From: JAHCHG01 sp038246645
GTDB taxonomy: Bacteria; Acidobacteriota; Blastocatellia; Pyrinomonadales; Pyrinomonadaceae
Direction: 5' to 3'
Length of the DNA stretch: 64,000 nt
Assembly (NCBI GenBank): GCA_038246645.1
Contig: JBBRVS010000001.1
Coordinates: 36,460 to 100,459 of the forward strand
Every line of letters begins with the position of its first letter. Position 1 is the first letter of the stretch. The position numbers were made by a program, and so were the translations under genes. The notes below the pieces were generated by a model. It did no database searches and had not been told where the DNA came from. It saw only the letters and a program-made list of their open reading frames with translations. Below are positions 17,851 to 27,484 of the stretch, piece after piece.

Positions 17851-18597
17851 ATGAAAAAAAGCGAGATACAAGCAATTTTAGCGGCACACGCCGAGGGAAA
17901 ACTTTCAACCGAACAGGCGACTGCCGGTTTAAAGAATTTATCCTACGAAGACATCGGTTATGCCAAGGTTGACCACGCCCGCGCCACGCGGCAGGGTTTT
18001 CCCGAAGTAATTTTCGGGCAGGGCAAAACATGCGAACAAATTCTCGGCATTTTTGAAAAGCTCATCGCCCGAACGCCGAATGTTCTGATCACGCGCACGA
18101 CTGCGGACGTTTTCGGCGAAATCCGCAATATCTACACCGATGCCGAATGGCACGAAGCGGCACGGATTATTCGCGTTCGGCGCGATATGACCGAACTCGG
18201 AACCGGCGAAATTGCCGTCGTAACCGCCGGAACGAGCGATATTCCGGTTGCCGAAGAAGCCGCCCTGACGGCGGAAACGATGGGCAACCGCGTCAAAAGA
18301 ATCTGGGACGCGGGCGTTGCCGGAATTCATAGGATTTTATCGGAAAGGGAAGTTTTGCAGAATTCGCGCGTGGTGATCGTCGTCGCCGGAATGGAAGGCG
18401 CGTTGCCTTCGGTCGTCGGCGGATTGGTCAGCGTGCCGGTCATCGCCGTGCCGACGAGCATCGGTTACGGTGCGTCTTTCGGCGGAATCGCCGCGCTTTT
18501 GGGAATGCTAAATTCCTGCGCGTCGAATGTCACGGTCGTTAATATTGACAACGGTTTCGGCGCGGGTTTTGTCGCCAGTTTGATAAATCGAAAGTAA
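17851..18597 (+). CDS. larB: LarB, pyridinium-3,5-biscarboxylic acid mononucleotide synthase
   Basis: A 248-residue protein that carboxylates and hydrolyses nicotinic acid adenine dinucleotide in the first step of making the nickel-pincer cofactor of lactate racemase and relatives. The C-terminal half is PurE-like (AIR carboxylase fold): VVTAGTSDIPVAEEAALTAE, then GMEGALPSVVGGLVSVPVIAVPTS and IGYGASFGG. The ATG at 17851 fits the family start; the frame is open 36 bp further upstream. The partner genes larC and larE are not in this window, so the pathway is either completed elsewhere or incomplete. Confidence 0.92.
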   Translation: MKKSEIQAILAAHAEGKLSTEQATAGLKNLSYEDIGYAKVDHARATRQGFPEVIFGQGKTCEQILGIFEKLIARTPNVLITRTTADVFGEIRNIYTDAEWHEAARIIRVRRDMTELGTGEIAVVTAGTSDIPVAEEAALTAETMGNRVKRIWDAGVAGIHRILSEREVLQNSRVVIVVAGMEGALPSVVGGLVSVPVIAVPTSIGYGASFGGIAALLGMLNSCASNVTVVNIDNGFGAGFVASLINRK

Positions 18598-18657
18598 TTT
18601 AATTTCAAATTTCAAATTTCAGATTATAAAACCGATATTTCAGTAGTTTGTTGGAAT

Positions 18658-18715
18658 TAAGTAAGCACTAATGCAAAATTAAAAAACGGATAATGGAAAA
18701 TGTCAGAGAACTACT
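18658..18715 (+). repeat. Dispersed repeat, partial copy
   Basis: TAAGTAAGCACTAATGCAAA and AATGTCAGAGAACT match the first half of the ~125-bp dispersed repeat; the second half is lost. It lies between the convergent ends of larB and the protease-TPR gene. Confidence 0.6.
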
Positions 18716-18829
18716 AATACGATTTTTAATTAAAAACTCGCGCAATAAGATTTCTGTAAATCACTGAAAATACAGACGCGTCTTAAATTTGGAATATGGA
18801 ATCTGAAATTTGAAATACTATTGGATGTA

Positions 18830-20266
18830 TCAAGGATTTATCAGCACAAAAAGCCGATCAGCCCAATCCGATTGCGAGTTTCTCAAAATTTCGTATTGAA
18901 TATTGGCAGAATCCTTATCGCCCATTTTCAAATAAGCGCGACCGAGATTATAACGCGCCTGATCGAATTCGGGATTGTAGCTGACCGCATTGTTAAAGGC
19001 TTCCAGACTTTCTTCGGTTTTGCCGAGTTCGAAATAGTTTTCGCCCAGATAATTATAGGTTTTCGCATCGGGCTTGTAGATTTTTAGTTGCTCAAACGCC
19101 GCCAAGGATTGAGAATAATCTCTTTTTTTGTAATAAGCGATTCCGAGAAGTTCAAAGGCATTGGCATAATCGGGTTTGAGCGCGACGGCGCGTTTGTAAG
19201 CGAGAATTTCTTCGTCGGTGCGACCTAATTTATTTAAAGATAAACCGAGCGAATAATGAATTTCGGCTTTATACGGATTGAGTTTGGTCGCTTGCCGGTA
19301 AGCATCGGCGGCTTCATCGTAATTTTTCAAAGCATAGCTTGATGCGCCGATATTGATATAGGTTTCGGACCAGCGCGGACGAAGCAGAGCCGCTTTTTTC
19401 GAGGCTTCGAGAGCTTCCTTGTGGCGACCGAGCATTCCGAGGCAATAGCCGACCTGATACCAGGCTTCGGCATAACTTGCGTCAATTTGGACGGCTTTTT
19501 CAAAAAACGCGACGGCTTTTGCGTAATCATCACGCGAAACAAATCCCAGACCTTGCGAATACGAGCTTTCTGCCGAAGCGCGTTTATTTTCGGCAGTTTC
19601 CGCGGTTAGCGAAGCAAGCGTTTTCAATTCGCCGATTTTTAATCTGACAATTCTTTCGCCCGGCACGGCAAAATTTAAACTCTGACCTTCGGCGGCTTGA
19701 AGCGTTGCCACACCGATCACCTGCCCGCGCATATTGACGACGGGCGAACCGCTCGAACCCGGCGAAATCGCCGCGGTAATTTGAATTATTTTGCCGTAAC
19801 CCGGAAACTCGCGCACGGCAGAAACAATGCCGTTTGAAACCGAACCTTCCAAACCGTACGGATTTCCGATAACCAGAATGCTTTCGCCTTCCTGCGGCGT
19901 ATCGGGCGCGATGATCAGCGGAATCGCACTTTCCGGCGGAACATCAACCTGCAAAACCGCCAGATCGCCTTCGCCGTCAATGGCGACAATGCCGCTTGCC
20001 GTATATTTTTTGCCGTTAACCAGTTGAACCACGACGCGACTCGATTTTTCGATGACGTGGCGGTTTGTAATTATCAGATTTTTTGAAATAAAAAAGCCGC
20101 TTCCGCGCGAAATTTGCGTTTCTTTGCCGTCAAAAGTTTCGATGGCAACCGCCGAAGGCTTTATTCTTTTGACCAATTCCGGCAGTAAATCCTGCGCCGC
20201 TACTTGTGAGGCACAAAACACTAGAAAAACCTGCAAAAGAAAAATTTTGAAAAAGGCACTTTTCAT
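18830..20266 (-). CDS. Trypsin-like serine protease fused to TPR repeats
   Basis: A 478-residue secreted protein. Residues 1-24 are a signal peptide. Residues ~30-205 are an HtrA/Deg-type trypsin domain with the complete triad: His70 (NRHVIE), Asp101 (GEGDLAVL) and Ser172 (SPGSSGSPV). There is no PDZ domain; instead residues ~235-470 contain about seven tetratricopeptide repeats (AWYQVGYCLGMLGRHKEAL, AFELLGIAYYKKRDYSQSL and so on). It is probably a periplasmic protease whose substrates or partners bind the TPR superhelix. It is transcribed alone. Confidence 0.9.
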   Translation of the reverse strand: MKSAFFKIFLLQVFLVFCASQVAAQDLLPELVKRIKPSAVAIETFDGKETQISRGSGFFISKNLIITNRHVIEKSSRVVVQLVNGKKYTASGIVAIDGEGDLAVLQVDVPPESAIPLIIAPDTPQEGESILVIGNPYGLEGSVSNGIVSAVREFPGYGKIIQITAAISPGSSGSPVVNMRGQVIGVATLQAAEGQSLNFAVPGERIVRLKIGELKTLASLTAETAENKRASAESSYSQGLGFVSRDDYAKAVAFFEKAVQIDASYAEAWYQVGYCLGMLGRHKEALEASKKAALLRPRWSETYINIGASSYALKNYDEAADAYRQATKLNPYKAEIHYSLGLSLNKLGRTDEEILAYKRAVALKPDYANAFELLGIAYYKKRDYSQSLAAFEQLKIYKPDAKTYNYLGENYFELGKTEESLEAFNNAVSYNPEFDQARYNLGRAYLKMGDKDSANIQYEILRNSQSDWADRLFVLINP

Positions 20267-20403
20267 TTTGATAAAATCGCTATACTGCAGATTATAAGGT
20301 TTTTATTCGATTCAAACAAATTACCGACAAAAAAAACGGTTTTCTCCGGCTTTTTCATTGATGTTTTAAGGAAAAGAAAGTTTCGCCAGAAAACTGTAAG
20401 AAA

Positions 20404-20473
20404 TTGACAGGGATAACAGGATAGACAAGGCTAATTTTTTTCTTATCCTGTAAATCCTGTTATCCCTGTCAAT
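20404..20473. repeat. ACAGGGAT palindromic repeat, copy 1
   Basis: TTGACAGGGATAACAGGAT on the left pairs with ATCCTGTTATCCCTGTCAA on the right around an AT-rich loop. It lies just downstream of the stop codon of the gene at 20493-21782 and may act as its terminator. Further copies are at 30264, 32001 and 36448. Confidence 0.85.
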
Positions 20474-20492
20474 TGATAATCCTGGAATCTAA

Positions 20493-21782
20493 TTATTTGA
20501 TAATTCCGTTTCCGTCCAGAGCCGAGTAAATATCGGATGAATAAAGTCCGAGCCACTCGTCCGAACGCGGTGTTAAAAATAGTTCCGTATAGACTTTTTC
20601 ATTAAATTTTTCGAGATCGGCGGACGGATTTTCAGCAAGCCATTCGTAAATTTTCGTGTGAAAAAGATATTCGTTTCTGACGGTATCAATCGCCACGTAA
20701 TTTTCGAGATTGGCGATCATTTGCGAAAAGGTTCGGTTATTTAAATCGCTGTTATTCGCGGTTTGGCGGCGAATGAAATTGACACTTTCTTTTTCGATCG
20801 CGGTTTTGCCGAATAAATCGGCGAGCTTTTTCCAATCTTCCAGTTTCGTGTTTTCAGCCATCGCGCTTTCATCCAGAGCCAGCGTTTTGACTAAAGGGAG
20901 TTCGACTATCATTTTCGTAGCGGCACGCGGCGCGGCGGTCAGCGCGGTCGGATTTTCTGTTTTGGATGAATTTCCGGAAGTTTTCGGCAGTTCGGATTCC
21001 GACATTTTTACGCCGGTTCTTTGCAGATCGCTTTTCCATTTATTTAAAAGCTGCCAGCGTCGCATTGCTTGAAATTCGCCTAAATAAATCGGGCGTTTTT
21101 GAACGCTTTGGTGCAGATTTTTCGTTAGATTTAAATATTTTGCAAATTCCTGCGGACTGTATAAACCGGGCAGAGCATCGAGAATTCTGCTGTTTTCGTC
21201 CAGAATGTAATGGATGCTGTTTCCGGTAATCGTGCGCTCGATCTTGCGTCCGTCGCCGAAATCAATCGTGATGCGCGGCGCAGGTCTGACCGATTTCCAG
21301 TGCAGAATGTAATTTTCGCGCAAATTGCGCGCAATTTCCGCATTTGAATAAAGAATCGAACGGAAAAAACGGCTGTTCGCACAACTGAATTCTTCGTTCA
21401 AATTTCCCAAAAGCCGCAGGGACAAAATCGGTTTATTCGCCGATTTCGCGGCTTTTTTCGCTTCCTCCAGATCCGTGAACCAGTAAAGCCCGGAAGCGTA
21501 AGCGTCTTTTTGCATCGCTACACCGTCAATCGCAGTGGCAATTCGCGTCCAGGATTCCACGCTTTTTCCGGTTTCGGAAAATTGTTTTATTTCGCCGGCG
21601 TAAACCTTAAACAGTTCATCCAAACCGCTCTGCCCGATTTGGCGCAGAGCGTCTATCGCAATTTCCGATTCTTTTTTGTTTTCGGAAACAACTTGACGGG
21701 CGAATTCTTCAGCAGAATTGGCAAACGCGGAGATTGTTAAAAGAAAAAGACACAAAGGGAAAAGAAAAATATTACGGCGCAT
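20493..21782 (-). CDS. Secreted hypothetical protein with thioredoxin-like segment
   Basis: About 429 residues from the ATG at 21782, which has AGGAG 8 bases upstream; the frame is open 60 bp further but that extension precedes the signal peptide (NIFLFPLCLFLLTISAFANS). The stretch with EEAKKAAKSANKPILSLRLLG, FRSILYSNAEIARNLRENYI and later SIHYILDENSRILDALPGLY follows the pattern of thioredoxin-like proteins (a strand, then a Cys region, then a xPxxxxLD strand), but the usual CxxC is absent (FSCANS has one Cys). The C-terminal half is helical. Redox function is doubtful; perhaps a periplasmic scaffold. Confidence 0.7.
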   Translation of the reverse strand: MRRNIFLFPLCLFLLTISAFANSAEEFARQVVSENKKESEIAIDALRQIGQSGLDELFKVYAGEIKQFSETGKSVESWTRIATAIDGVAMQKDAYASGLYWFTDLEEAKKAAKSANKPILSLRLLGNLNEEFSCANSRFFRSILYSNAEIARNLRENYILHWKSVRPAPRITIDFGDGRKIERTITGNSIHYILDENSRILDALPGLYSPQEFAKYLNLTKNLHQSVQKRPIYLGEFQAMRRWQLLNKWKSDLQRTGVKMSESELPKTSGNSSKTENPTALTAAPRAATKMIVELPLVKTLALDESAMAENTKLEDWKKLADLFGKTAIEKESVNFIRRQTANNSDLNNRTFSQMIANLENYVAIDTVRNEYLFHTKIYEWLAENPSADLEKFNEKVYTELFLTPRSDEWLGLYSSDIYSALDGNGIIK

Positions 21783-21887
21783 ATCAAAAACTCCTGAAAA
21801 TCCGGGGATAGATTTATTTGTTTGGTGTCGAAAAATAATCAACAGTTGTCTTTGAACGCTTTTATTTTTTGTAACTTGCCGTTTTTT

Positions 21888-22763
21888 TTATTTTTTTGAG
21901 ATTTTTCTCGTAAACTGCACGACATCCGTAAAACTCTCGGCGAAAAAATCAGCCGGAAAACGTCGGCGAATCTGCAAATCCTGAAAGGCGCGACCGCCGA
22001 GAATGACCTGTCCATCGGTGTTACAAAGTTTGTCGGTGAAACTGCGAAAATCGCGGGAAAGCCTTTCAATATCAGTCAAAATTGTTGATGAAATACAGAT
22101 AATTTTCGGAAGATGCTGCGAAATTTCTTCGCAAAGCGAATAAATCGGCAGATTTGTGCCGAAATTTATGACCTCGAAACCTTCTTTTTCAAAGATCATC
22201 TGAACCAGATGAACCGGAAGTTCGTGAAAATCGCCTTCGATCGTGCAGCAAATCGCTGTTTTTCCGTTCGGTTCGCTGACCGGAACCAGATTTCGCAATT
22301 TATGAAGCGCACAAATCGCCGTGCGTGTGGCAAGATGTTCCTGCGCGATGGTCAATTCGCCGGCAAACCAGAGTTCGCCGATGCGTTTCATCGCCGGAGA
22401 GATTATTTCATCAAAAATATATTCGAGAGATTTACCGTTTAAATGAGAGTTTATAAAAATATTCGAGGTTTCTTCTTCGCACCCGTTGATGAGCGAATGA
22501 AAAAGTTCGGAATCGGAATAATTCTTATTTTCCCGCCGGCGAACGGAAGCGGAAACGACCGATTCGCCGCCGTTATACTGTTTTAGACCGAGTTCCTGTT
22601 CGCGCTGAAAACGGGCGATTTCTTCGATGCGAAAACGCCTGTGTCCGCCGCTTGTGCGTTCGGATTTTAAAAGTCCCGCATCTTCCCAACGCTTGACGGT
22701 CGCGTCGCTCACGCAACACAAACGCGCAACTTCTTTAGTTGTTAAACTTTTCGGCACGGGCAT
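21888..22763 (-). CDS. CarH/LitR-like MerR regulator with B12-binding photoreceptor domain
   Basis: 291 residues. Residues 7-55 are a MerR-type winged helix (TTKEVARLCCVSDATVKRWE, then SGGHRRFR). Residues ~80-165 match the helical cap and ~165-290 the cobalamin-binding Rossmann domain. The photoreceptor signature W-x9-E-H is present (Trp132, Glu142, His143), as in CarH, and the lower-ligand loop reads GDFHELP (His180), a DxHxxG motif with Pro for Gly. CarH proteins repress carotenoid genes in the dark as adenosylcobalamin-bound tetramers and release DNA when light breaks the Co-C bond. No carotenoid gene is adjacent, so its target is unknown. Confidence 0.87.
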   Translation of the reverse strand: MPVPKSLTTKEVARLCCVSDATVKRWEDAGLLKSERTSGGHRRFRIEEIARFQREQELGLKQYNGGESVVSASVRRRENKNYSDSELFHSLINGCEEETSNIFINSHLNGKSLEYIFDEIISPAMKRIGELWFAGELTIAQEHLATRTAICALHKLRNLVPVSEPNGKTAICCTIEGDFHELPVHLVQMIFEKEGFEVINFGTNLPIYSLCEEISQHLPKIICISSTILTDIERLSRDFRSFTDKLCNTDGQVILGGRAFQDLQIRRRFPADFFAESFTDVVQFTRKISKK

Positions 22764-22968
22764 ATAAAACTGTATTAAAATTTATACTTTTATAAAAATT
22801 CGGTAAAAACCGGAAAGATCGAAATTCAGAAAAAAACTCCAACTCAAATAATACTCAAAACGCTTAAATCGCACAAGTTTGACATATCGGTTTTTATTTT
22901 AAATAGTCATTTTTTTTCGGCATACCACACAAAATTACGTTAAATTTGTATAAATTAACAAAAAACTC

Positions 22969-22997
22969 TTGACAAAGCTTTGATAGTTTTATAATAT
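22969..22997 (+). promoter_or_regulatory. Sigma-70-type promoter
   Basis: A perfect -35 TTGACA (22969-22974) followed after 17 bases by TAATAT (22992-22997); the overlapping TATAAT is at 15-base spacing. It faces right, toward the short terminator-ended unit at about 23005-23158. Confidence 0.6.
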
Positions 22998-23004
22998 CAA
23001 AATC

Positions 23005-23158
23005 GCACAAACCGCTCATTAAGTAATAAGCAATTTATATTAATTGCCGGGAAATAAACTTAAAGATATGGAAGAGCGAACAAGGGGTAGGTAAAACGAA
23101 CAAGGGTAGGCAAAAATGAAAGTCGTTGTTATTAAAATAACAGCGACTTTCGGGTTTT
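23005..23158 (+). ncRNA. Candidate small RNA or leader transcript
   Basis: The span from the promoter to a strong hairpin and T run is about 150 bases. It contains a near-perfect tandem repeat, GAACAAGGGGTAGGTAAAAC and GAACAAGGGTAGGCAAAAA (23078-23116), and an 8-codon ORF (MEERTRGR) at 23068. It ends three bases before the ATG of the next gene, so it could be that gene's leader with an attenuator, or an independent small RNA. No Rfam family is recognised. Confidence 0.4.
23118..23158 (+). terminator. Intrinsic terminator or attenuator
   Basis: AAAGTCGTTGTTATT pairs with AATAACAGCGACTTT (15 bp, one G-U), followed by CGGGTTTT. The start codon of the downstream membrane protein is at 23162, directly after it, which would suit attenuation. 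Confidence 0.8.
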
Positions 23159-23161
23159 AAA

Positions 23162-23602
23162 ATGACAAAGACAATTTTAATTCTGCAAATTGCTTCAACG
23201 CTTGTTTTGGTCGGCGTGATCTGGATTATTCAGCTGGTTCAATACCCGTTTTTTTCCGAAGTTCGCGTTGATAATTTCCCGACATATCACGCCGCGCACA
23301 CTTTTTGGATCACGCCGGTCGTCGCGCCGGCGATGATCGTCGAACTTCTAACTTCAATTCTCATAATCTTTTATCCGCCGGAAAATATAAATTACAAACT
23401 GCTCTGGTTCGGTTTGATTCCGGCAATAATCGTCTGGGCTTCAACCTTTTTCATACAAATCCCAATGCACAATAAACTCGCGCTCGGCTTCGATGCGGAA
23501 GCGCATAAAACGCTCGTCAACACAAACTGGATTCGCACAATCGCCTGGAGCATTCGCGGTGCGTTGGTTTTATTTTTCGCGTGGCAGACAATTCGCGTTT
23601 AG
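23162..23602 (+). CDS. Small integral membrane protein, four helices
   Basis: 146 residues with four hydrophobic segments (roughly 5-28, 53-75, 83-103 and 123-142) and conserved-looking His and Pro residues (YHAAHTFWI, IPMHNKLA). It resembles DUF1772-like four-helix membrane proteins; no function is known. The ATG follows directly on a terminator hairpin and has no separate ribosome site, so expression may depend on readthrough. It appears intact. Confidence 0.7.
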   Translation: MTKTILILQIASTLVLVGVIWIIQLVQYPFFSEVRVDNFPTYHAAHTFWITPVVAPAMIVELLTSILIIFYPPENINYKLLWFGLIPAIIVWASTFFIQIPMHNKLALGFDAEAHKTLVNTNWIRTIAWSIRGALVLFFAWQTIRV

Positions 23603-23659
23603 TCATTTGTCCTTCTTACTTTGCGCTTTTGTCGGAAAAGTTTACAATTTTTATCGGCG

Positions 23660-24049
23660 ATGAAAATTTCATATATTAAACCTGAAGATGCGATTTTTCT
23701 TCATACGGAATTAATGAAATCATTCGGCGAAACCCGTTGCGGCTTGAATAGTTTTGAAATGCTGGAATCGGCTCTGGCACGACCACGCAATTCGGCGATT
23801 TATGAAAATGCGGATATAATTCGTCAAACCGCTTCACTTTATTTCGGTTTGGTCAAAAATCGAATCTGGCGCGGCGGCAACAAGCGAACGGCAACCGGTT
23901 TGATTAAAAAATTTCTCGAAATAAATGGTTATCAACCAAATTGGACGCTTGCAGAAGTTATGCAATTAGGGCGCAATGTTGATACGGACACTTGGAAAGT
24001 TGACGAGATTGAAAGTTGGTTGCGTAGTAAAATTGAAAAGTGTAATTGA
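23660..24049 (+). CDS. Doc/Fic-family (death-on-curing) protein with altered active site
   Basis: About 129 residues of the Doc type: NSFEMLESALARP, IIRQTASLYFGLVKN and GNKRTATGLIKKFLEINGY are family signatures. Doc phosphorylates EF-Tu through a motif usually written HPFxDGNKR. Here it reads RIWRGGNKR, so the catalytic histidine is Arg and the Asp is Gly, while the nucleotide-binding GNKR loop stays. There is no Phd-type antitoxin next to it. It is most likely an inactive or repurposed remnant of a toxin-antitoxin system. The ATG at 23660 fits the family start. Confidence 0.8.
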   Translation: MKISYIKPEDAIFLHTELMKSFGETRCGLNSFEMLESALARPRNSAIYENADIIRQTASLYFGLVKNRIWRGGNKRTATGLIKKFLEINGYQPNWTLAEVMQLGRNVDTDTWKVDEIESWLRSKIEKCN

Positions 24050-24109
24050 ATAGTAGTTTATTTTACTCGGTATAAATAAATCTGCAAATTTGAAAAGGAG
24101 AATATCACT

Positions 24110-25039
24110 TTGTTGATAAAATGCGATGCCTTAAGCCTCGTTGATATAAAGCGAAATGGCGCAACTAAGCCTTTAGTTGTTGAATGTGAATATACTGACG
24201 AAGACATTTCCATTAGAAAAACCCTGCTTGTAAAAGCTAGCGGACTTCCACAAATTTTTAGTCTTAATTTGTATTGTGAAACGCTTGGAAATTTATTGGC
24301 AAGAGAATTTGGTATTGAAACTCCTGAACCTTTTATCGTCAGAATAGATGAAAATTTTGTTCAAGCTACACGCAAAACTTTGTGGGAAGAAAGCATTACC
24401 TTAAAAGTAGGATTGAGCGTAGGATGTGAATATTTTAGTCAAGGATTTACAGCAGTTAAATCTAATTTATTTTTTACAAAAGAGAAACTTGAGCAAGCGG
24501 TTATGATTTACGGCTTTGATTTAATAACTCAAAATCCGGATCGAAGGGAAACAAATCCCAATTGTGCCATAAAAGGTGATAAGATAATTGCCTTTGATTT
24601 TGAAAAATCTTTAAGCTTTCTTTTCAATGTTATTGGGAAAGGAATTCAGCCCTGGGAAGTATCTAAATTGAATTTATCAGGTAATGACAGACACGTTTTT
24701 AAGGTAATGCCTCAACTATAAGTTATGGAACTACTTCTTTGTTCATTTAAAACCCGTAAGTCTTTTATTTTCAATCAAGGCGTTTTATTGAAACAACATC
24801 TGTAACTTTTTACTGAGGCATTACTTTTTAAGAGCAATTTGAAAGCCAAAGAAAAAGAGATAAATTGGCAACCGTTTATTGAAAAGGTGAAACAAATGGA
24901 CAAGACAAAAGTTGAAGAAATCTGTTCGCTTATACCAATTGAAATTGGAAATTATACTGATAAAATATGTGAACATTTTGCATCTATTACCAGTAATATT
25001 AAGAATATAGAGCTTGAATTACAAAGGAGTTTGTTATGA
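24110..25039 (+). pseudogene. HipA-like kinase gene interrupted by a 121-bp MITE
   Basis: The 5' part (24110-24721) encodes 203 residues with kinase-like motifs NPDRRETNPN and AFDFEKSLSF, typical of the HipA_2-type family, and stops inside an insertion. The 3' part (from 24833) resumes in the same frame with NLKAKEKEINWQPFIEK and ends at 25039. Removing the element plus one 8-bp target duplication (129 bp) restores 266 residues reading HVFKSNLKAKEKE across the joint. The start is a TTG at 24110 with AAGGAG 9 bases upstream. The stop codon overlaps the DUF3037 gene start (ATGA). The split protein lacks its C-terminal helices and is probably inactive. Confidence 0.88.
24696..24832. mobile_element. 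121-bp MITE with 8-bp target duplication
   Basis: The element spans 24704-24824. Its ends are inverted: GTAATGCCTCA is exact at both, and 18 of the first 23 positions match. It is flanked by TTTTTAAG at 24696-24703 and again at 24825-24832, an 8-bp direct duplication. It has no coding capacity. GTAA termini and 8-bp duplications are features of IS66-type transposons, so a non-autonomous IS66 derivative is my guess; no transposase is in the window. Confidence 0.88.
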
Positions 25040-25902
25040 ATAAATTCGGATATACATATTGTCTCGTTAAATACGTTCATAATCCGGCGGCAGGTGAAAT
25101 GCTGAATATCGGGGTTCTTTTGTTTTCAGATGAAGTAAAACAGATTGTCGGGAAATTTGAGATTCATTTTGATCGTCTGTCTTCGGCTTTTGCTAATTTT
25201 GATGGGGATCATTATCGCTTTGTTATCAGAAATCTCGAACATTCTATTTCTCAACTAAATGATAGATTTAAGCCTTCATTATTCCAAAACGGTTTTGAGG
25301 ATATAAAAGGAGTTTTTCGTTTGCTTATGCCGGATTTAGGCTTGAGTATTCAGTTTGGAAATGTGTTGGCGGGAATCACAAATAATTTAGAAGAAGAAGC
25401 AGAACATATTTTTAATCGGTTGATAACTTCTCAAACTCCGCAGAAAGAGAAGAAAAGCCGTTCAGATGAAGAAATCTGGGCAACAGTTTATAATAAGCCT
25501 CTAGCTAAGAGACAATTAACAAATCACTTAAAACCCCATATTTTTAGTTCTGGAGAAAGTAATTGGAAATTTGAACATACTTTCAAAAATGAAAAATGGC
25601 ATATACTTGATCCTGTTACAATGGATTACGCGCAAGCTGAAACAATGAAGATGAAAGCCGCAAAGTTGACCGGGCAGGCAGTATTTCTTAAAGAAAATAA
25701 AGATATTAAAAAGATGTATCTTTTACTTGGAGAACCAAGAAATCCTGCTTTACAAAAGGCATTTATTGAGGCAAAGAATCTTTTGAATAAAATTCCGATT
25801 GAGAAAGAAATTATTGAAGAAAAAGATGCAGAAGAATTTGCTAAAGATTTAGCTTCATATATGAAAGAACACGGCGTGTTTGAGAATGAAGAAAACCAGT
25901 AG
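25036..25902 (+). CDS. DUF3037-domain protein
   Basis: 288 residues. The N-terminal 120 (TYCLVKYVHNPAAGEMLNIGVLLFS, DRLSSAF) are the DUF3037 signature; the rest, with many Lys and Glu, is less conserved. DUF3037 proteins are usually encoded right after HipA-like kinase genes, as here, where ATGA couples the two. The function is unknown, perhaps substrate or partner of the kinase. An AAAGGAG ribosome site precedes the ATG, so it can be translated although the kinase gene is broken. It is AT-rich like its partner. Confidence 0.85.
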   Translation: MNKFGYTYCLVKYVHNPAAGEMLNIGVLLFSDEVKQIVGKFEIHFDRLSSAFANFDGDHYRFVIRNLEHSISQLNDRFKPSLFQNGFEDIKGVFRLLMPDLGLSIQFGNVLAGITNNLEEEAEHIFNRLITSQTPQKEKKSRSDEEIWATVYNKPLAKRQLTNHLKPHIFSSGESNWKFEHTFKNEKWHILDPVTMDYAQAETMKMKAAKLTGQAVFLKENKDIKKMYLLLGEPRNPALQKAFIEAKNLLNKIPIEKEIIEEKDAEEFAKDLASYMKEHGVFENEENQ

Positions 25903-25930
25903 TAAAATTCAAAATTGATATTTTACAAAC

Positions 25931-25968
25931 GCGGTCTTTACGTAAAGTAAATGACCGCAATTTTTTTA
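25931..25968 (+). terminator. Intrinsic terminator
   Basis: GCGGTC and GACCGC enclose a partly paired TTTACGTAAAGTAAAT loop, followed by a run of seven T. It ends the HipA-like/DUF3037 unit. Confidence 0.8.
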
Positions 25969-26018
25969 ATTTGTTCTTTTATTAAACAACTTATATTCTA
26001 ACTTTAGGTACATACAAA

Positions 26019-27317
<1,299 letters not shown>

Positions 27318-27338
27318 ATTATAGAATTATAAAAATTT

Positions 27339-27401
27339 AACCGGAGAAAACGCAGATAAAAATCGAAAATTATTTGCGTTTTTCGGCGGTTATTTTTTTT
27401 G
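27339..27401 (+). terminator. Terminator-like hairpin after glyA
   Basis: AACCGGAGAAAACGCA and TGCGTTTTTCGGCGGTT pair imperfectly around an AT-rich loop and are followed by eight T. The long stem is like others of the repeat palindromes in this window. Confidence 0.65.
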
Positions 27402-27484
27402 TCAATTTGTCAAAACTTCGTCGTCCGACATATTATTAAAACTTTGCTGAAAGTTTTCCCGGCTGAGAAAATTATTAAACGGAG

